Assembly: GCA_020634795.1 (NCBI GenBank)
Contig: JACKAZ010000012.1
Location: 28,251-92,250 of the forward strand
Reading direction: 5' to 3'
Length of the DNA: 64,000 nucleotides
From: Ardenticatenales bacterium
GTDB lineage: Bacteria; Chloroflexota; Anaerolineae; Ardenticatenales; Ardenticatenaceae
The number at the start of each line of letters is the position of its first letter. Positions within the stretch are counted from its first letter, which is position 1. A model generated the notes under the pieces. That model made no database searches. It saw only the letters and a list, made by a program, of their open reading frames with translations, and had not been told where the DNA came from. Positions 25,057 to 34,029 of this stretch are shown here, one piece after another. The position numbers were made by a program, and so were the translations under genes.

Positions 25057-26380
25057 CTCGACGAATTACAAAGTCAATTGATTCCCGGCAAAAGTCCGGG
25101 CCACAACGTTTCGTGGTAGTTGATCGCACTGACGCGCTAATTGGCGTAAGATACAGTTTTTGCCACTACTATACCCTTTGCGCCCTTTGCGCCTGGGCCG
25201 CAGGGTAAAGCGGACAAGTCGAGTCTAATTCTAAAAAGGCGCCATCATGGCGTCGGGTTTGGCTACGCGCACTAATCTGACGCACGGCGTGCTCTAAATG
25301 CTCAGATTCGATTGAGTTAGCGCATCGGGTCCGCGTGAGAGGTGGACTGGTCGGCGAAGCGCTCGATTCGTTTGACTTGTGCTAAAGTGGCGTTCAGGGC
25401 CCAGTTTGGTATTGACCAATGATGATGCGAGGACAATCGGCTAAGATACTGATTAAGACCTGTTCTAGCTTCTCAGAGCGGATATTCACTGCCACGCTCC
25501 TCAGAGCTAACGGATGCTAGTGGTTTTAGGACATTTCGGCCTCATAGTAGGCCAGCAACGCCGCCAGCGGCGCGGTAACGGGTGTTGGTCAACTCCGGCG
25601 GTATGATCGAATTGCAGGGGCATGATACCTCGTTTCTGGAGCGCTAAGTCAATTGAACTTTCCAGAAGGATGGTACACTTTCCCAATTTCAACTAACTAC
25701 TTACGCCAAATCGAATAGAAACCCCACTCCCTTTTACCGCGCTGCCATTTTAGAATAACCCCTTCCCTTTGCACCTTTTCCTGCAAAATAAGGTATTAAT
25801 CACCTCTTCCTGCGGATCGATCGCCGCTACTAATGTCCATAGGACTGGTAATTCTCCAACCTGAAATTCAATTGACAGGTTGGAGACTGAGAACAGCCCC
25901 AGATGTCAATCGCCTATCCCGATGGACAGCGCTTGCTGGAGAAATCATCCCCAAAGGGAGGAATAGTCGATGGAGACATTAGGTACCCCAACCGCTCCTA
26001 CGATTTGTCCATCAATTACCATGCTCGGCTTTGTTTGGTATAACGTGTCAGGTTTGGATCCACTACTTCGGTAGATCGAGCCTACATCATTACGGCTAGA
26101 AACCCGATGGTGGCTACTGGGGCAGCTATCTCTATATCGCCTAGGCTTTTTACTAACTCGTACTGGGCCCGCGTTATTCCTCCTTGAGGCGTACCAAATA
26201 GTTACCAGCGACCAGACTCGTTTGCTGTTCCAAACTAGATACTGTTATTTTGAGGAGGCCGGATAAGCAGGTCATAGGCCCCACGCCAACGCTCAGAGAC
26301 CTTTGTCACAAGTGGCTTCAGCCGATTGAGCCGCTCGCCGCAAGGTAGCTAGTCCCAAACAGATAACTGGAGACCGACAA
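25057..26380. other. AT-richer intergenic DNA with transposon fragments
   Basis: No intact gene. Minus-strand scraps resembling the IS relic's LKRI(D/E) segment occur at about 25300-25323 and 25355-25385, and a further motif copy lies at 25639-25662. A perfect 11-bp hairpin sits at 25853-25886. The rest (25890-26380) shows nothing I recognise. Confidence 0.5.
25853..25886. other. perfect 11-bp stem-loop
   Basis: TCTCCAACCTG pairs with CAGGTTGGAGA across a 12-nt loop (AAATTCAATTGA). No T-run follows on either strand, so it is not a standard terminator. Function unknown. Confidence 0.6.
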
Positions 26381-26410
26381 AACGCAGCCAAGAGGCCTCT
26401 TGGCTGCGTT
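26381..26410 (-). terminator. 30-bp perfect palindrome, terminator-like on the minus strand
   Basis: AACGCAGCCAAGAGG is followed directly by its complement. On the minus strand the hairpin is followed by TTTTGTC, consistent with a terminator for the secreted-protein gene ending at 26445. Confidence 0.65.
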
Positions 26411-26444
26411 GTCAAACTTTCTGAAACAACTTGGGTGAGTAGGT

Positions 26445-26904
26445 TCATGTTACTCCTGAGGTATAGAAGCACCCATTACTGCTTATCGCAAGCTCAATTG
26501 TAATAGACTCTTGAAGAACGATAGGCTGTACCACCCCAGCCCTACTGACAGACCACGATTGGTTGAAGGTCTTTGTGCTACAACCATAGGATGTGTCCAC
26601 CGGTGGTAGTAGAAGGCTGATTATGCAACTCTGACTAGTACCATCACCGAAGCTAGCGCTCACCGTATACACTCCACTACCACCGCTTGGAGTTACAGTC
26701 ATGACGCTGTTGCTGGAGCAATTCGGTGCGGAGCTTAAACAGATTGCGTGCGGGTAAGTGAAATGATTTCCCGGTAGGTGGATTGGTGGCGTCACTGTCA
26801 GCGCGGCCTTGATTATACAGACGGCCCCGAACACCGCCAAACACAAAAGTCGCGGCTAACATTGCGGCGAAGATGCTCAGCGCTTTATGCCAATATTTTA
26901 ACAT
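26445..26904 (-). pseudogene. small secreted protein, frameshifted after the signal peptide
   Basis: On the minus strand a strong signal peptide begins at 26904 (MLKYWHKALSIFAAMLAATF). Its frame then continues as low-quality sequence, while the next frame, open to 26445, carries a plausible exported domain rich in Ser, Thr and Cys (PSGGSGVYTVSASFGDGTSQ, several Cys). One frame change around 26820-26850 would restore a protein of about 150 residues. The alternative is that the gene starts at 26846 with a weaker hydrophobic N-terminus. The domain is not recognised. The palindrome at 26381 would be its terminator. Confidence 0.5.
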
Positions 26905-27222
26905 ATATCGACCGTTGACCCTCTATTCGTTGGGATGTGGCGACGGCAGCGACAATCGCCGTCGTCTTGCGTTCCGAAGAGTGAGCAGTAACATCCCTGT
27001 GCGTCGCAGTCAGGATGTCTACCGTTGACAGCATTATATCGGGTTTCAGCGCCTAGCGCATGAACAGTTCCTACCATTTTTCTGGTATTCGTCTAGTAGA
27101 TTCCTCCCGTCGCTCTAGGCAATTCCTACTGGGCACGGCTTTCTTGGTTATTCGCCCTAGCTGCGCTACTCTTAGAATGATTGAACTACTAGAACTAGCT
27201 ACCCCCTAGGATGTAGAGCGTC
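26905..27222. other. intergenic leader of the response regulator gene
   Basis: No gene seen. A weak GATGTAGAGCG stretch precedes the ATG at 27223, and no clear promoter was recognised. Confidence 0.4.
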
Positions 27223-27891
27223 ATGTCGTGCCCTATTCGAGTCGTTGTCGCAGACAGCCACCACCTGATCCTAACGGCGATAAATCAACAGCTGGCGGAG
27301 GTTAGCGACATCGAAGTGGTTGCCGTTTGTACAACTGCAGCGTGCTTAGAACCTTTGTTAGAGTACCATGAACCGAACGTGTTGCTCTTTGATCCTCGCT
27401 TACCCACCACCCTAGACCGCGACCACTACGTCCAGCCCATCCCCACTGTTGTCACCTGGCAACAGCAGTATCCCAACACGGCGTTCCTCGTTCTATCTCA
27501 ATTCGGAGACCCCGCCACAGTGCGGTCGATGGTTCGCGCTGGGGTGAAAGGCTACTGCCTTAAGGAGGACAAGCTCTCATTGGACTTGGCCCCAGCGATT
27601 CGACGTGTAGCACGGGGCCTCAGCTATTACAGTCCGACAATCATGGAATGGGTGACCGACGGACAGGCCACAGCTTCCATCCTCTCTTTGAGGGAGCGAG
27701 AGGTCCTGCAGGCAGTGGCGATGACCCCAGATGCCACAGCCGCCGCGCTCGGCCAGCAGCTCGGTATTAGCGGGCACACGGTCTCTAACCATCTCAACAG
27801 CATCTACCAGAAACTTGGTGTCTCCTCGCGCGCTGGCGCGGTGCTGACCGCATTGCAGGGCGGCCTGATTTCGCCGCTCGATCTGAAGTAG
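27223..27891 (+). CDS. NarL/LuxR-type response regulator
   Basis: A 222-residue transcription factor. The N-terminal receiver domain has Asp11, the phospho-acceptor Asp57 (NVLLFDPRLP) and Lys114 (CLKED). The second acidic residue usually next to Asp11 is replaced (ADSHH rather than ADDH), which may weaken metal binding and phosphorylation. The C-terminal LuxR helix-turn-helix starts at LSLREREVLQ and includes AALGQQLGISGHTVSNHLNS and YQKLGVSSRAGAV. No histidine kinase gene is adjacent, so it is an orphan. It sits in the accessory, lower-GC zone. Confidence 0.9.
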   Translation: MSCPIRVVVADSHHLILTAINQQLAEVSDIEVVAVCTTAACLEPLLEYHEPNVLLFDPRLPTTLDRDHYVQPIPTVVTWQQQYPNTAFLVLSQFGDPATVRSMVRAGVKGYCLKEDKLSLDLAPAIRRVARGLSYYSPTIMEWVTDGQATASILSLREREVLQAVAMTPDATAAALGQQLGISGHTVSNHLNSIYQKLGVSSRAGAVLTALQGGLISPLDLK

Positions 27892-28414
27892 TACACTGCC
27901 TAGCCGCGTGATCAGACTTGTTATGCTAACCATCGTGCTCCAAAGGTCTAGAGACGAAGGAGGGCAGGAGGGTTATAGCATAGGCCATGCCGCGCGACTG
28001 TGCAACGCACTCGTACAGTGTGTGACGGACGTCGTTGCAGGGGTAGCAATTGAGGGCTGCTGGCCCAGCTGGGGAATGAATTCCCCGCTGAAAGGCCGTT
28101 GGCCGTACCCGCAAGCGGCTACCCACCGCCTTCGCGGACACCCCATTTGTGAGTCCGGGTTGCTGAGTGATTACCCTACACGTCTTTCCGCCAGCGTATG
28201 CTGGTACACCTGGTAATAAGTAAAACAACGCTCTGTTAAGCGTGGTTCGCGAGCCAACATTCTGTTTCCGAGGCCCACAGTGCCGCAGGTTGTGAGCATC
28301 CAAAGAAAGAGAATGAGCGTCGCACCGCCGCGATTTCCCCAGCTCCCTCAGTTAGCGCCGGCGAAGCGAAATAGGCGGCGAGCCGTGCAGCCAACGCCCC
28401 GGCGGGTTGCCCAT
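27892..28414. other. intergenic region with REP-like palindromes
   Basis: No gene recognised. About 28068-28110 holds GGGGAATGAATTCCCCGCTG followed by AAAGGCCGTTGGCC, a dispersed palindromic motif related to elements near 45925-45975 and 63868-63910. Confidence 0.5.
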
Positions 28415-28993
28415 CTATTGGGGCAACTCGTTGCCCGCTGCGTCGAAGAGCGTCAGCGCTTTCAGCACCCCGCCTGCGGGGTCGATCACCGCGAAATAGC
28501 CCTCGCTGGTCTCATCCTGCAGCACGGTGCCGCTGCTGAACTCGGCCGCTACGGTGGCAACCTCAGCCGTTAGCGTACGTCCGTAGAGAACGGTGGGCCG
28601 GGTGGCATCGTTCAGCTGTCCGCCGAGCGAGTATTCCGCCAGACCACTGATCGTATCGCCATACCCCAAGCCGTAGCCCATATTGCCCTGTATCTGACCT
28701 GGGCCGATCTGCGTGCCGTACAAATAGCCGTAGATCGGTACAAAACGGTAAAGTGAGAAGCATTCGGCTCTGAATAGCAGCAACGTGCCATCCGCTGTAT
28801 CGCGCCGTTCGATGATCTCGAAATTGAGAACGGGTTGCGCGGTCCCACAATCCCGCACCCGTTCCTGCGCGATCCCTTCGAGGGTCGCCGGATCGTACTG
28901 GGGCGCCGTGTTGACTTTCCACAGCAGATAGCCTGCAGGTAAAAGAATCACCGCGAGGACGATCAGCCCCCCTATTATTGCCGCCCTTTTCAT
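28415..28993 (-). CDS. hypothetical single-pass membrane protein
   Basis: A 192-residue protein with an N-terminal transmembrane anchor (AIIGGLIVLAVILLPAGYLL) and a soluble exterior domain rich in Gly and Tyr (FVPIYGYLYG, MGYGLGYG) with two Cys. The family is not recognised. Normal composition and a clean reading frame suggest a real gene. Nothing adjacent suggests a role; it is bordered by the accessory zone on one side and an IS on the other. Confidence 0.6.
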   Translation of the reverse strand: MKRAAIIGGLIVLAVILLPAGYLLWKVNTAPQYDPATLEGIAQERVRDCGTAQPVLNFEIIERRDTADGTLLLFRAECFSLYRFVPIYGYLYGTQIGPGQIQGNMGYGLGYGDTISGLAEYSLGGQLNDATRPTVLYGRTLTAEVATVAAEFSSGTVLQDETSEGYFAVIDPAGGVLKALTLFDAAGNELPQ

Positions 28994-29227
28994 ACGTTAT
29001 CTCCCATGTTTAGTGCATCGTGTTATCCCTCACCGCCAGCGGCGGTGGGCTGCGTGACGCGCCCCAAGAAGAGAATCGCGCCCCTCTCTTTTCAGTGTGA
29101 ACATGGTTGGACCTCCAAAAACGAAAGGGGGTGTTTCACTCGCGAATCGCGAATCGCGAATCGGATACGTTGTCTTGCGTTGAAATTACAAGGCTAGAAC
29201 CGTGTCACTCCGTATCTCTATCTCTAT
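28994..29227. repeat. GCGAATC and ATCTCT short repeats next to the IS
   Basis: Tandem (CGCGAAT)3 lies at about 29140-29161, and (TATCTC)n at 29214-29227 abuts the IS1634-type element. The same two motifs occur together at 39655-39750. A palindrome CACCGCCAGCGGCGGTG occurs at about 29031-29048. Confidence 0.7.
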
Positions 29228-30971
29228 CCGACATTCCGCACCCCCAGAATGTAAAGCTAAGAATAAAGAGCAAGATAGGGTGGGCCAAGAAGTCCCAGCA
29301 AGGATCGATGAGTCTCCTTGAGATTGATGACGAGTTGTTCGCCTGAGGGCAATCTAAGCAGATGGATGCCAATGAAGTAGTGAAAAACCCACCGTGCGGT
29401 TGGAAATTGAGTGGGCTTCCCCTTTTGGTCGGGGAAAAACTGATGCTCAGCCTGTAAGCTCTTTCGGATCTTAAATTGGAGGGCGGCATATACGAGTAAA
29501 CAGAGTGTCATCACCATCATCAAAGCCATGATTCGCCGCGGCAATTTCAAGAAAAGTGACGAAGCCAAAAAGAGGGGGTCCTTAAGGAAGCGAAAGCCAC
29601 GTTCAACAGACTGTTGACCTTTATAGCCATCAAGCAGAGCTTGAGGCGAGAGATGGGAACTGTCAAGCTGGTTCGTTGCCAACACAAAGAGACTTTTTTG
29701 TGTAAGAGTTCGTTCAAATTTTAGGCGGTCGCTGGCTAATGCACCCTCGATTCGATAGCCTATTGACTGCGCAACGGCATTCGCAGCGGGTCGTCCGCGT
29801 TGACTATAGTGCGGGACTTCGACTACGGCACTCTGCACTACATTTGTCACCGTCAAGCTTCTGTTGAAGAGTTCTAAAGCCAAGTTAGCGTCTTCCTCGC
29901 AAGCGAATTCTTGGCGGGTGAGGCGGTTCCAACCCTTAAGCTCACTCTTCGTTTTCTTGAGGCTTTGTTTGCTAAGTGTCTTGTAGCTCCGCTGTTGAGC
30001 GGCTGCTGAGTGAATCACTAGCCATCGTTGTTTGACATCACCGTAGGTTGTTCCAACTTCTAGGTAGCGGTGATTCTGATCTATCGGCAGCATGTCGGCG
30101 GGGTTGGCCTGTTCTAGTAACTCCTTAACAACGTTATTGGTAGCGGGAACGCGGCTAATCCACAGCATCATTCGTTCTTCAAGGGCTTGCAGGCTCTGTT
30201 TATTGTAAAGCGCGCTATCCGCCACGAAATAGCTGGGGGCGTAGTCCACTTGCAATTGTGATAGATGGTCGCGTACGATTCGTCTAAAGCTACTCTTGTC
30301 ATCCGTGTTGCCACTGAGTACAGCCATTAGTAGCGGGATACCTGCTTGTTGGTCACAGATCAGATTGAGTACTACTTGGTTAAGATCAGGACGATGGTCA
30401 CGACTATATCCTTGTGTAATGTGGATAACACCCGGTTCCGGCTCCTCTGAGCTATTGTAGCGGCCATCAACGTGAAAACTGCTACCATCGAGGTGCGAAT
30501 ATTCTACGTCCAGGCCCAATCGTTCCGCAGCAGATTGAGCAACTTGTGAATACAATGCTGTAACGCCATGTTCAAAAAGTGCATCCAACGCCCGACCTAA
30601 TACATCGTCGTTGAGTTGATCAGGCGTAACACCTTCCCCAATCAGACGTTCAGTTGGTTTGTTAGCAAAGAAATGTGGTACCAAATATAGTCGCTGGTTA
30701 GTGAAACCCAGCCCATTGAGTACCATCGCTTTGACAGCTTGACCTATCGAAATTTTGCGATTCTCAAAATCTTGTACTATTAGCTCATCCAACATTTCAC
30801 CGATTCCCAACTCATCATACATCCCAGCTACTAGCCCAAGGTGGTCTAGTACTTCACTCTCATAATCATTCCGCATCGCTCATCTTCTTTCACCTCTTCC
30901 TCTTACTGAAGAAGTTGTAGCGATTCGATAACTTAATCCAAATTCCCCCTATGGGGGGTGCGGAATGTCGG
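29228..30971. mobile_element. intact IS1634-type insertion sequence
   Basis: The element is 1,744 bp long. Perfect 18-bp terminal inverted repeats CCGACATTCCGCACCCCC lie at 29228-29245 and, inverted, at 30954-30971. A 6-bp direct repeat CTCTAT flanks both ends (29222-29227 and 30972-30977), which is a target-site duplication. It inserted into a GAGATA-type short repeat. Its single transposase is intact, so this is probably a recent insertion. Confidence 0.92.
29257..30876 (-). CDS. IS1634-family transposase
   Basis: A 539-residue DDE transposase of the IS4 superfamily. The N-terminal ~110 residues match the DUF4277 type. Catalytic motifs visible are Asp in SHLDGSSFHVDG, Asp in SYFVADSALYN, and the Glu of the Y-(2)R-(3)E-(6)K-like box YKGQQSVERGFRFLKDP. 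It fills nearly the whole element between the inverted repeats. The uninterrupted frame suggests it is active. Confidence 0.92.
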   Translation of the reverse strand: MRNDYESEVLDHLGLVAGMYDELGIGEMLDELIVQDFENRKISIGQAVKAMVLNGLGFTNQRLYLVPHFFANKPTERLIGEGVTPDQLNDDVLGRALDALFEHGVTALYSQVAQSAAERLGLDVEYSHLDGSSFHVDGRYNSSEEPEPGVIHITQGYSRDHRPDLNQVVLNLICDQQAGIPLLMAVLSGNTDDKSSFRRIVRDHLSQLQVDYAPSYFVADSALYNKQSLQALEERMMLWISRVPATNNVVKELLEQANPADMLPIDQNHRYLEVGTTYGDVKQRWLVIHSAAAQQRSYKTLSKQSLKKTKSELKGWNRLTRQEFACEEDANLALELFNRSLTVTNVVQSAVVEVPHYSQRGRPAANAVAQSIGYRIEGALASDRLKFERTLTQKSLFVLATNQLDSSHLSPQALLDGYKGQQSVERGFRFLKDPLFLASSLFLKLPRRIMALMMVMTLCLLVYAALQFKIRKSLQAEHQFFPDQKGKPTQFPTARWVFHYFIGIHLLRLPSGEQLVINLKETHRSLLGLLGPPYLALYS

Positions 30972-31147
30972 CTCTATCTCGCAATGAGGTAATATCGATC
31001 GCCAACGATCACTCATTTGAAAGACCCCGATTGAGTCTGGTTTGCTACCACCATAATACGCGAACCGAGAGATAAGGGTGAGGCCTCGACCACCGCAGCA
31101 GAGAGCATGACGCATTCATGGGACTACGGGGGAATCGGATCGAGAAG

Positions 31148-31474
31148 CTACCCATGAACCAATACAGGGCGGTCGTTACCACATTGCCAACAGAGCGTGA
31201 ATTGCCCCTCGACCTGCTCACCGCATTGGGGGCACTGCCAATCGGCTGGGAATTCGTCGACATCCTCATCCATCGCTTCCAGCAGGGCGAGCGCTTCGTC
31301 TACTTGACGCTCATCCGTTACCCACAATTCGACCCATGCCTGGGTGAACGGGATCTCGCCCATCGCTTGCGCCAAATGCTCCCCGGTCAACACCACATCG
31401 ATTCCGTGGCTCTCCAAATAGGTTTTGGCGAGATTGGCGGTGGCCGCATGGGGCGTACTCCATAGTTTGATCAT
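31148..31474 (-). CDS. DUF2007-type protein with C-terminal zinc ribbon
   Basis: A 108-residue cytosolic protein. The N-terminal ~65 residues match the DUF2007 'putative signal transducing' fold (TANLAKTYLESHGIDVVLTGEH, VELWVTDERQVDEALALL). The C-terminus has a zinc ribbon CPQC...CWQC. The ATG at 31474 has an AGGAG box 9 bp upstream, so it is preferred over an in-frame start at 31609. It lies downstream of the beta-propeller gene and may be transcribed with it. The role is unknown. Confidence 0.85.
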   Translation of the reverse strand: MIKLWSTPHAATANLAKTYLESHGIDVVLTGEHLAQAMGEIPFTQAWVELWVTDERQVDEALALLEAMDEDVDEFPADWQCPQCGEQVEGQFTLCWQCGNDRPVLVHG

Positions 31475-31704
31475 CGGCGTCGACTCCTGTAATGCAGATC
31501 GTGAACGGAAGAAGAATGAGCAGAGATTGTAGTGGTCAGAAGCCACATGTTGCTCGGAGGTAGAGATAGAGATAGAGAGTTCTAGTGCGATAGGCCCCGC
31601 CAGCGCCACGCGCTTCGTTATCCCGTAGACCGCGCCCCCTCACAATCTCGGTCTCATGACGATAGAGACTTTGCTCATCTTCGGGCGGCGAGCACGGAGA
31701 CAGC

Positions 31705-33294
31705 TCAGCTTATCCACGCCGGCCCCGTCGTTCCCGAGATCGTCCACACACCCTCCACCTTCTCGATCAGATAGGTGCGTCCGCCCGCGCCATCCGGAGC
31801 CACATAGATGGCGCCCGCCACATGTAAGCGCTGCGCTTCTTGGTGATGGATGTTACCCAGCGTGATGACGGCGCCATCGGCGACAGTGCCGGTTGCATCT
31901 TGCGGCGCATCGTCGCGCTGGTCGACCCACACGATGGTCACGGGCAGATCGACGAGGTTGTCCTCGATGGCGCGCTGCACCGCCTCGGAGATGGGGCGGC
32001 CCGCCGAATTCGCAAGCGTGGGGTCGCCCGCCCTATCGTCGGTCTGGCTCATGATGTAGAGCGTTGAGGGGTGACGCTGACCGCCAAAGGTGTCATCGTG
32101 GTCGTAAATCTGGCGGATCACAGCACTGTATATCGCGGTTTCGTCTCTCAGCTCCACCAGTATATCATCGACCGGAGCGCCTTCGGGGAACGTGGTGGGT
32201 TCACCGCGACTGAAGACGATCCACTCGCCCGTCGGGGACCAGAGGGGAGCGATGTCGTCCATTTCCGATGCGTCGCTGAGTGGCAGTGCCTCCCCGCCCG
32301 CGGCGTCGACCACGAAGGTGAGACGGCCCGACTGCTCCCGAAACGAGGTAAAGGCGATCTGACGGCCGTCGGGCGACCACACCGGAGAGCTGCCGCCAAA
32401 GGGGTCGGTCGTGAGTTGAAGCAGTTCGCGCCCCTCGACGTTCATCACGAAGACATTTTGAATGTCGGGGTGAGAGGCGCCACGGTTGGAGGTAAAGGCG
32501 ATCTGACGGCCGTCGGGTGACAGCGCAAAGCCTCCTTCGATCGCGGGGTCGTTCGTCAGATGGCGCGGCTCGCTGCCATCGGCGTTCATCGCGAATAGAT
32601 CGCCGTTGCCCGCCCGATCGGACCAGAAGTAAAGCTGGGTGCCGTCGGGCGACCAGACGGGGTACTCGTCGTAGCCCACGTCGTCCGTTAGCTGGCGGAG
32701 ATCGCTCCCGTCCCAGTTGGCGACGAAAATGTCAGTGCCTTCGCCGGTGAAGGCACTCCACGCAAGCCGCGTCCCGTCGGGCGACCACGCCGGCTGTGAG
32801 TTTTCCGTGTACGCCGGGGTGAGTTGGCGCACATCGCTGCCATCCGCGTTCATCACCATGACATCACGGCGATAGGCGGCGCCAGTCTGGGTTCGTACCC
32901 ATGCGATACGTTGGCCATCCGGCGACCAGAGCGGTGATGAATCCATGGCAGGATCGTCGGTGAGCCGCCGCAAATCGCCGCCATCCGCAGCGATGGTGTA
33001 GAGGTCCGTGTTGTCGTGGCGGTATGAAGCGAAGAGCAACCGCGTGCCGTCGGGCGACCATGCGCCTGCGAAATCTTCGTGGCCCACCGAGGTGAGTTGC
33101 CGTAGTTCGCTCCCGTCGGGCCGCACCAAATAGAGATAGTAGTTCTGGTAGGCCGCATAGGAGGCTTCAACGCTCACCTGCTCCTCTGGCGTCGCGACGG
33201 ACTCGCGGATTGGCTCAGGCTCGCTGGAGGGAGTAGTCTGTGAACAGGCCGGAAGGAGTAGGGCAAAAAGGATAAGGAGTCGTATCCGAATCAT
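31705..33294 (-). CDS. TolB-like beta-propeller lipoprotein with an unnamed C-terminal domain
   Basis: A 529-residue exported lipoprotein. The lipobox is LLLPAC (about residue 17). Seven PD40/WD40-like blades follow, each marked by WSPDG (or SPDG/WSPTG) and spaced by about 43 residues, between residues ~60 and 370. The C-terminal ~145 residues form a separate domain beginning AIYSAVIRQIYDHDDTFGG and ending GVWTISGTTGPAWIS, which is clearly paralogous to the protein encoded just upstream at 33478-34029. The ATG at 33294 has a GAGGG box. I have no family name for the C-terminal domain. The propeller probably binds a ligand or partner at the membrane exterior. Confidence 0.85.
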   Translation of the reverse strand: MIRIRLLILFALLLPACSQTTPSSEPEPIRESVATPEEQVSVEASYAAYQNYYLYLVRPDGSELRQLTSVGHEDFAGAWSPDGTRLLFASYRHDNTDLYTIAADGGDLRRLTDDPAMDSSPLWSPDGQRIAWVRTQTGAAYRRDVMVMNADGSDVRQLTPAYTENSQPAWSPDGTRLAWSAFTGEGTDIFVANWDGSDLRQLTDDVGYDEYPVWSPDGTQLYFWSDRAGNGDLFAMNADGSEPRHLTNDPAIEGGFALSPDGRQIAFTSNRGASHPDIQNVFVMNVEGRELLQLTTDPFGGSSPVWSPDGRQIAFTSFREQSGRLTFVVDAAGGEALPLSDASEMDDIAPLWSPTGEWIVFSRGEPTTFPEGAPVDDILVELRDETAIYSAVIRQIYDHDDTFGGQRHPSTLYIMSQTDDRAGDPTLANSAGRPISEAVQRAIEDNLVDLPVTIVWVDQRDDAPQDATGTVADGAVITLGNIHHQEAQRLHVAGAIYVAPDGAGGRTYLIEKVEGVWTISGTTGPAWIS

Positions 33295-33477
33295 GTCGAA
33301 TCCCTCTAGATGAGGATGAAGTGCGAACGGTGTCTGCGACCCGTGTAGACCGGGCATGAGCTATCCAAGCTGTCATGCACCAACAGGCAACCGTTCTAAA
33401 CGTTGCGAGGGGCCAAGAAGTTCCCGGCCACTTTGTCGCGATCCACGACGGCTGTCGCGGCGGCCTGCCTCTCTCAA

Positions 33478-34029
33478 TCAACTTATCCACTCCGACCCCG
33501 TGGTCCCCGTGATCTCCCATCGTCCTTCCACCTTCTCGACCACATAGGTGCGCCCGCCCGCCGCTAGATTCGCAACGTAGATACTCCCCGCGACATGGAC
33601 ACGCTGGCCGTTCTGCGGCTCGATCGTGCCGAGTGTAACGACCGCCCCATTCACGATGGTCCCGTGCTCATCGTGAGAGGCATCTTCACGATGCCCAATC
33701 CAAATGATGCGGGCGGGCAGATCCACTAACGCCCCTTCGATCTGTTGCTGAACCGTGGCGGAGAGTGGGGCGTGCTCTTGCGGGCCAGACGCTGGCTCGT
33801 CTGCCCCCGCCACCGATTGGCTGACGATGTACAAGGTTTCAGGTTGGAGTTGGCCGCCAAAGGTATCGTCCTGTTCGTAGATGCGGCGCACCACGGCACT
33901 GTAGATCGCGGCCTCGTCTTCCGCGGTGAGCGTGGCGTCGCCAGCGACACGGAATTGGTTTACGGCAACCGCCGCAACGATGAGTAACAGCAGCAGAAGT
34001 AGCGCCCCGACAACTTTCGCTCGGTTCAT
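33478..34029 (-). CDS. membrane-anchored stand-alone copy of the unnamed DTFGG domain
   Basis: A 183-residue protein with an N-terminal transmembrane anchor (about residues 8-23) and a single exterior domain. It matches the C-terminal domain of the propeller lipoprotein almost end to end: IY(E/D)xDDTFGGQ, LYI(V/M)SQ, LVDLP, VAG(S/A)IYVA, AGGRTY and ISGTTG/ITGTTGSEWIS. By eye more than half the positions are identical. The start overlaps the moaC stop (ATGA), so translation is coupled to moaC, which may be accidental. Conserved polar residues (paired Asp, Arg, Glu) could form an active or binding site, but no known enzyme motif is seen. Confidence 0.75.
   Translation of the reverse strand: MNRAKVVGALLLLLLLIVAAVAVNQFRVAGDATLTAEDEAAIYSAVVRRIYEQDDTFGGQLQPETLYIVSQSVAGADEPASGPQEHAPLSATVQQQIEGALVDLPARIIWIGHREDASHDEHGTIVNGAVVTLGTIEPQNGQRVHVAGSIYVANLAAGGRTYVVEKVEGRWEITGTTGSEWIS

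Noticed and set aside
28280..28573. Plus-strand frame of 97 codons overlapping the hypothetical membrane protein
   Set aside because: No ribosome binding site or domain; it runs antisense into a gene with a clear transmembrane anchor.
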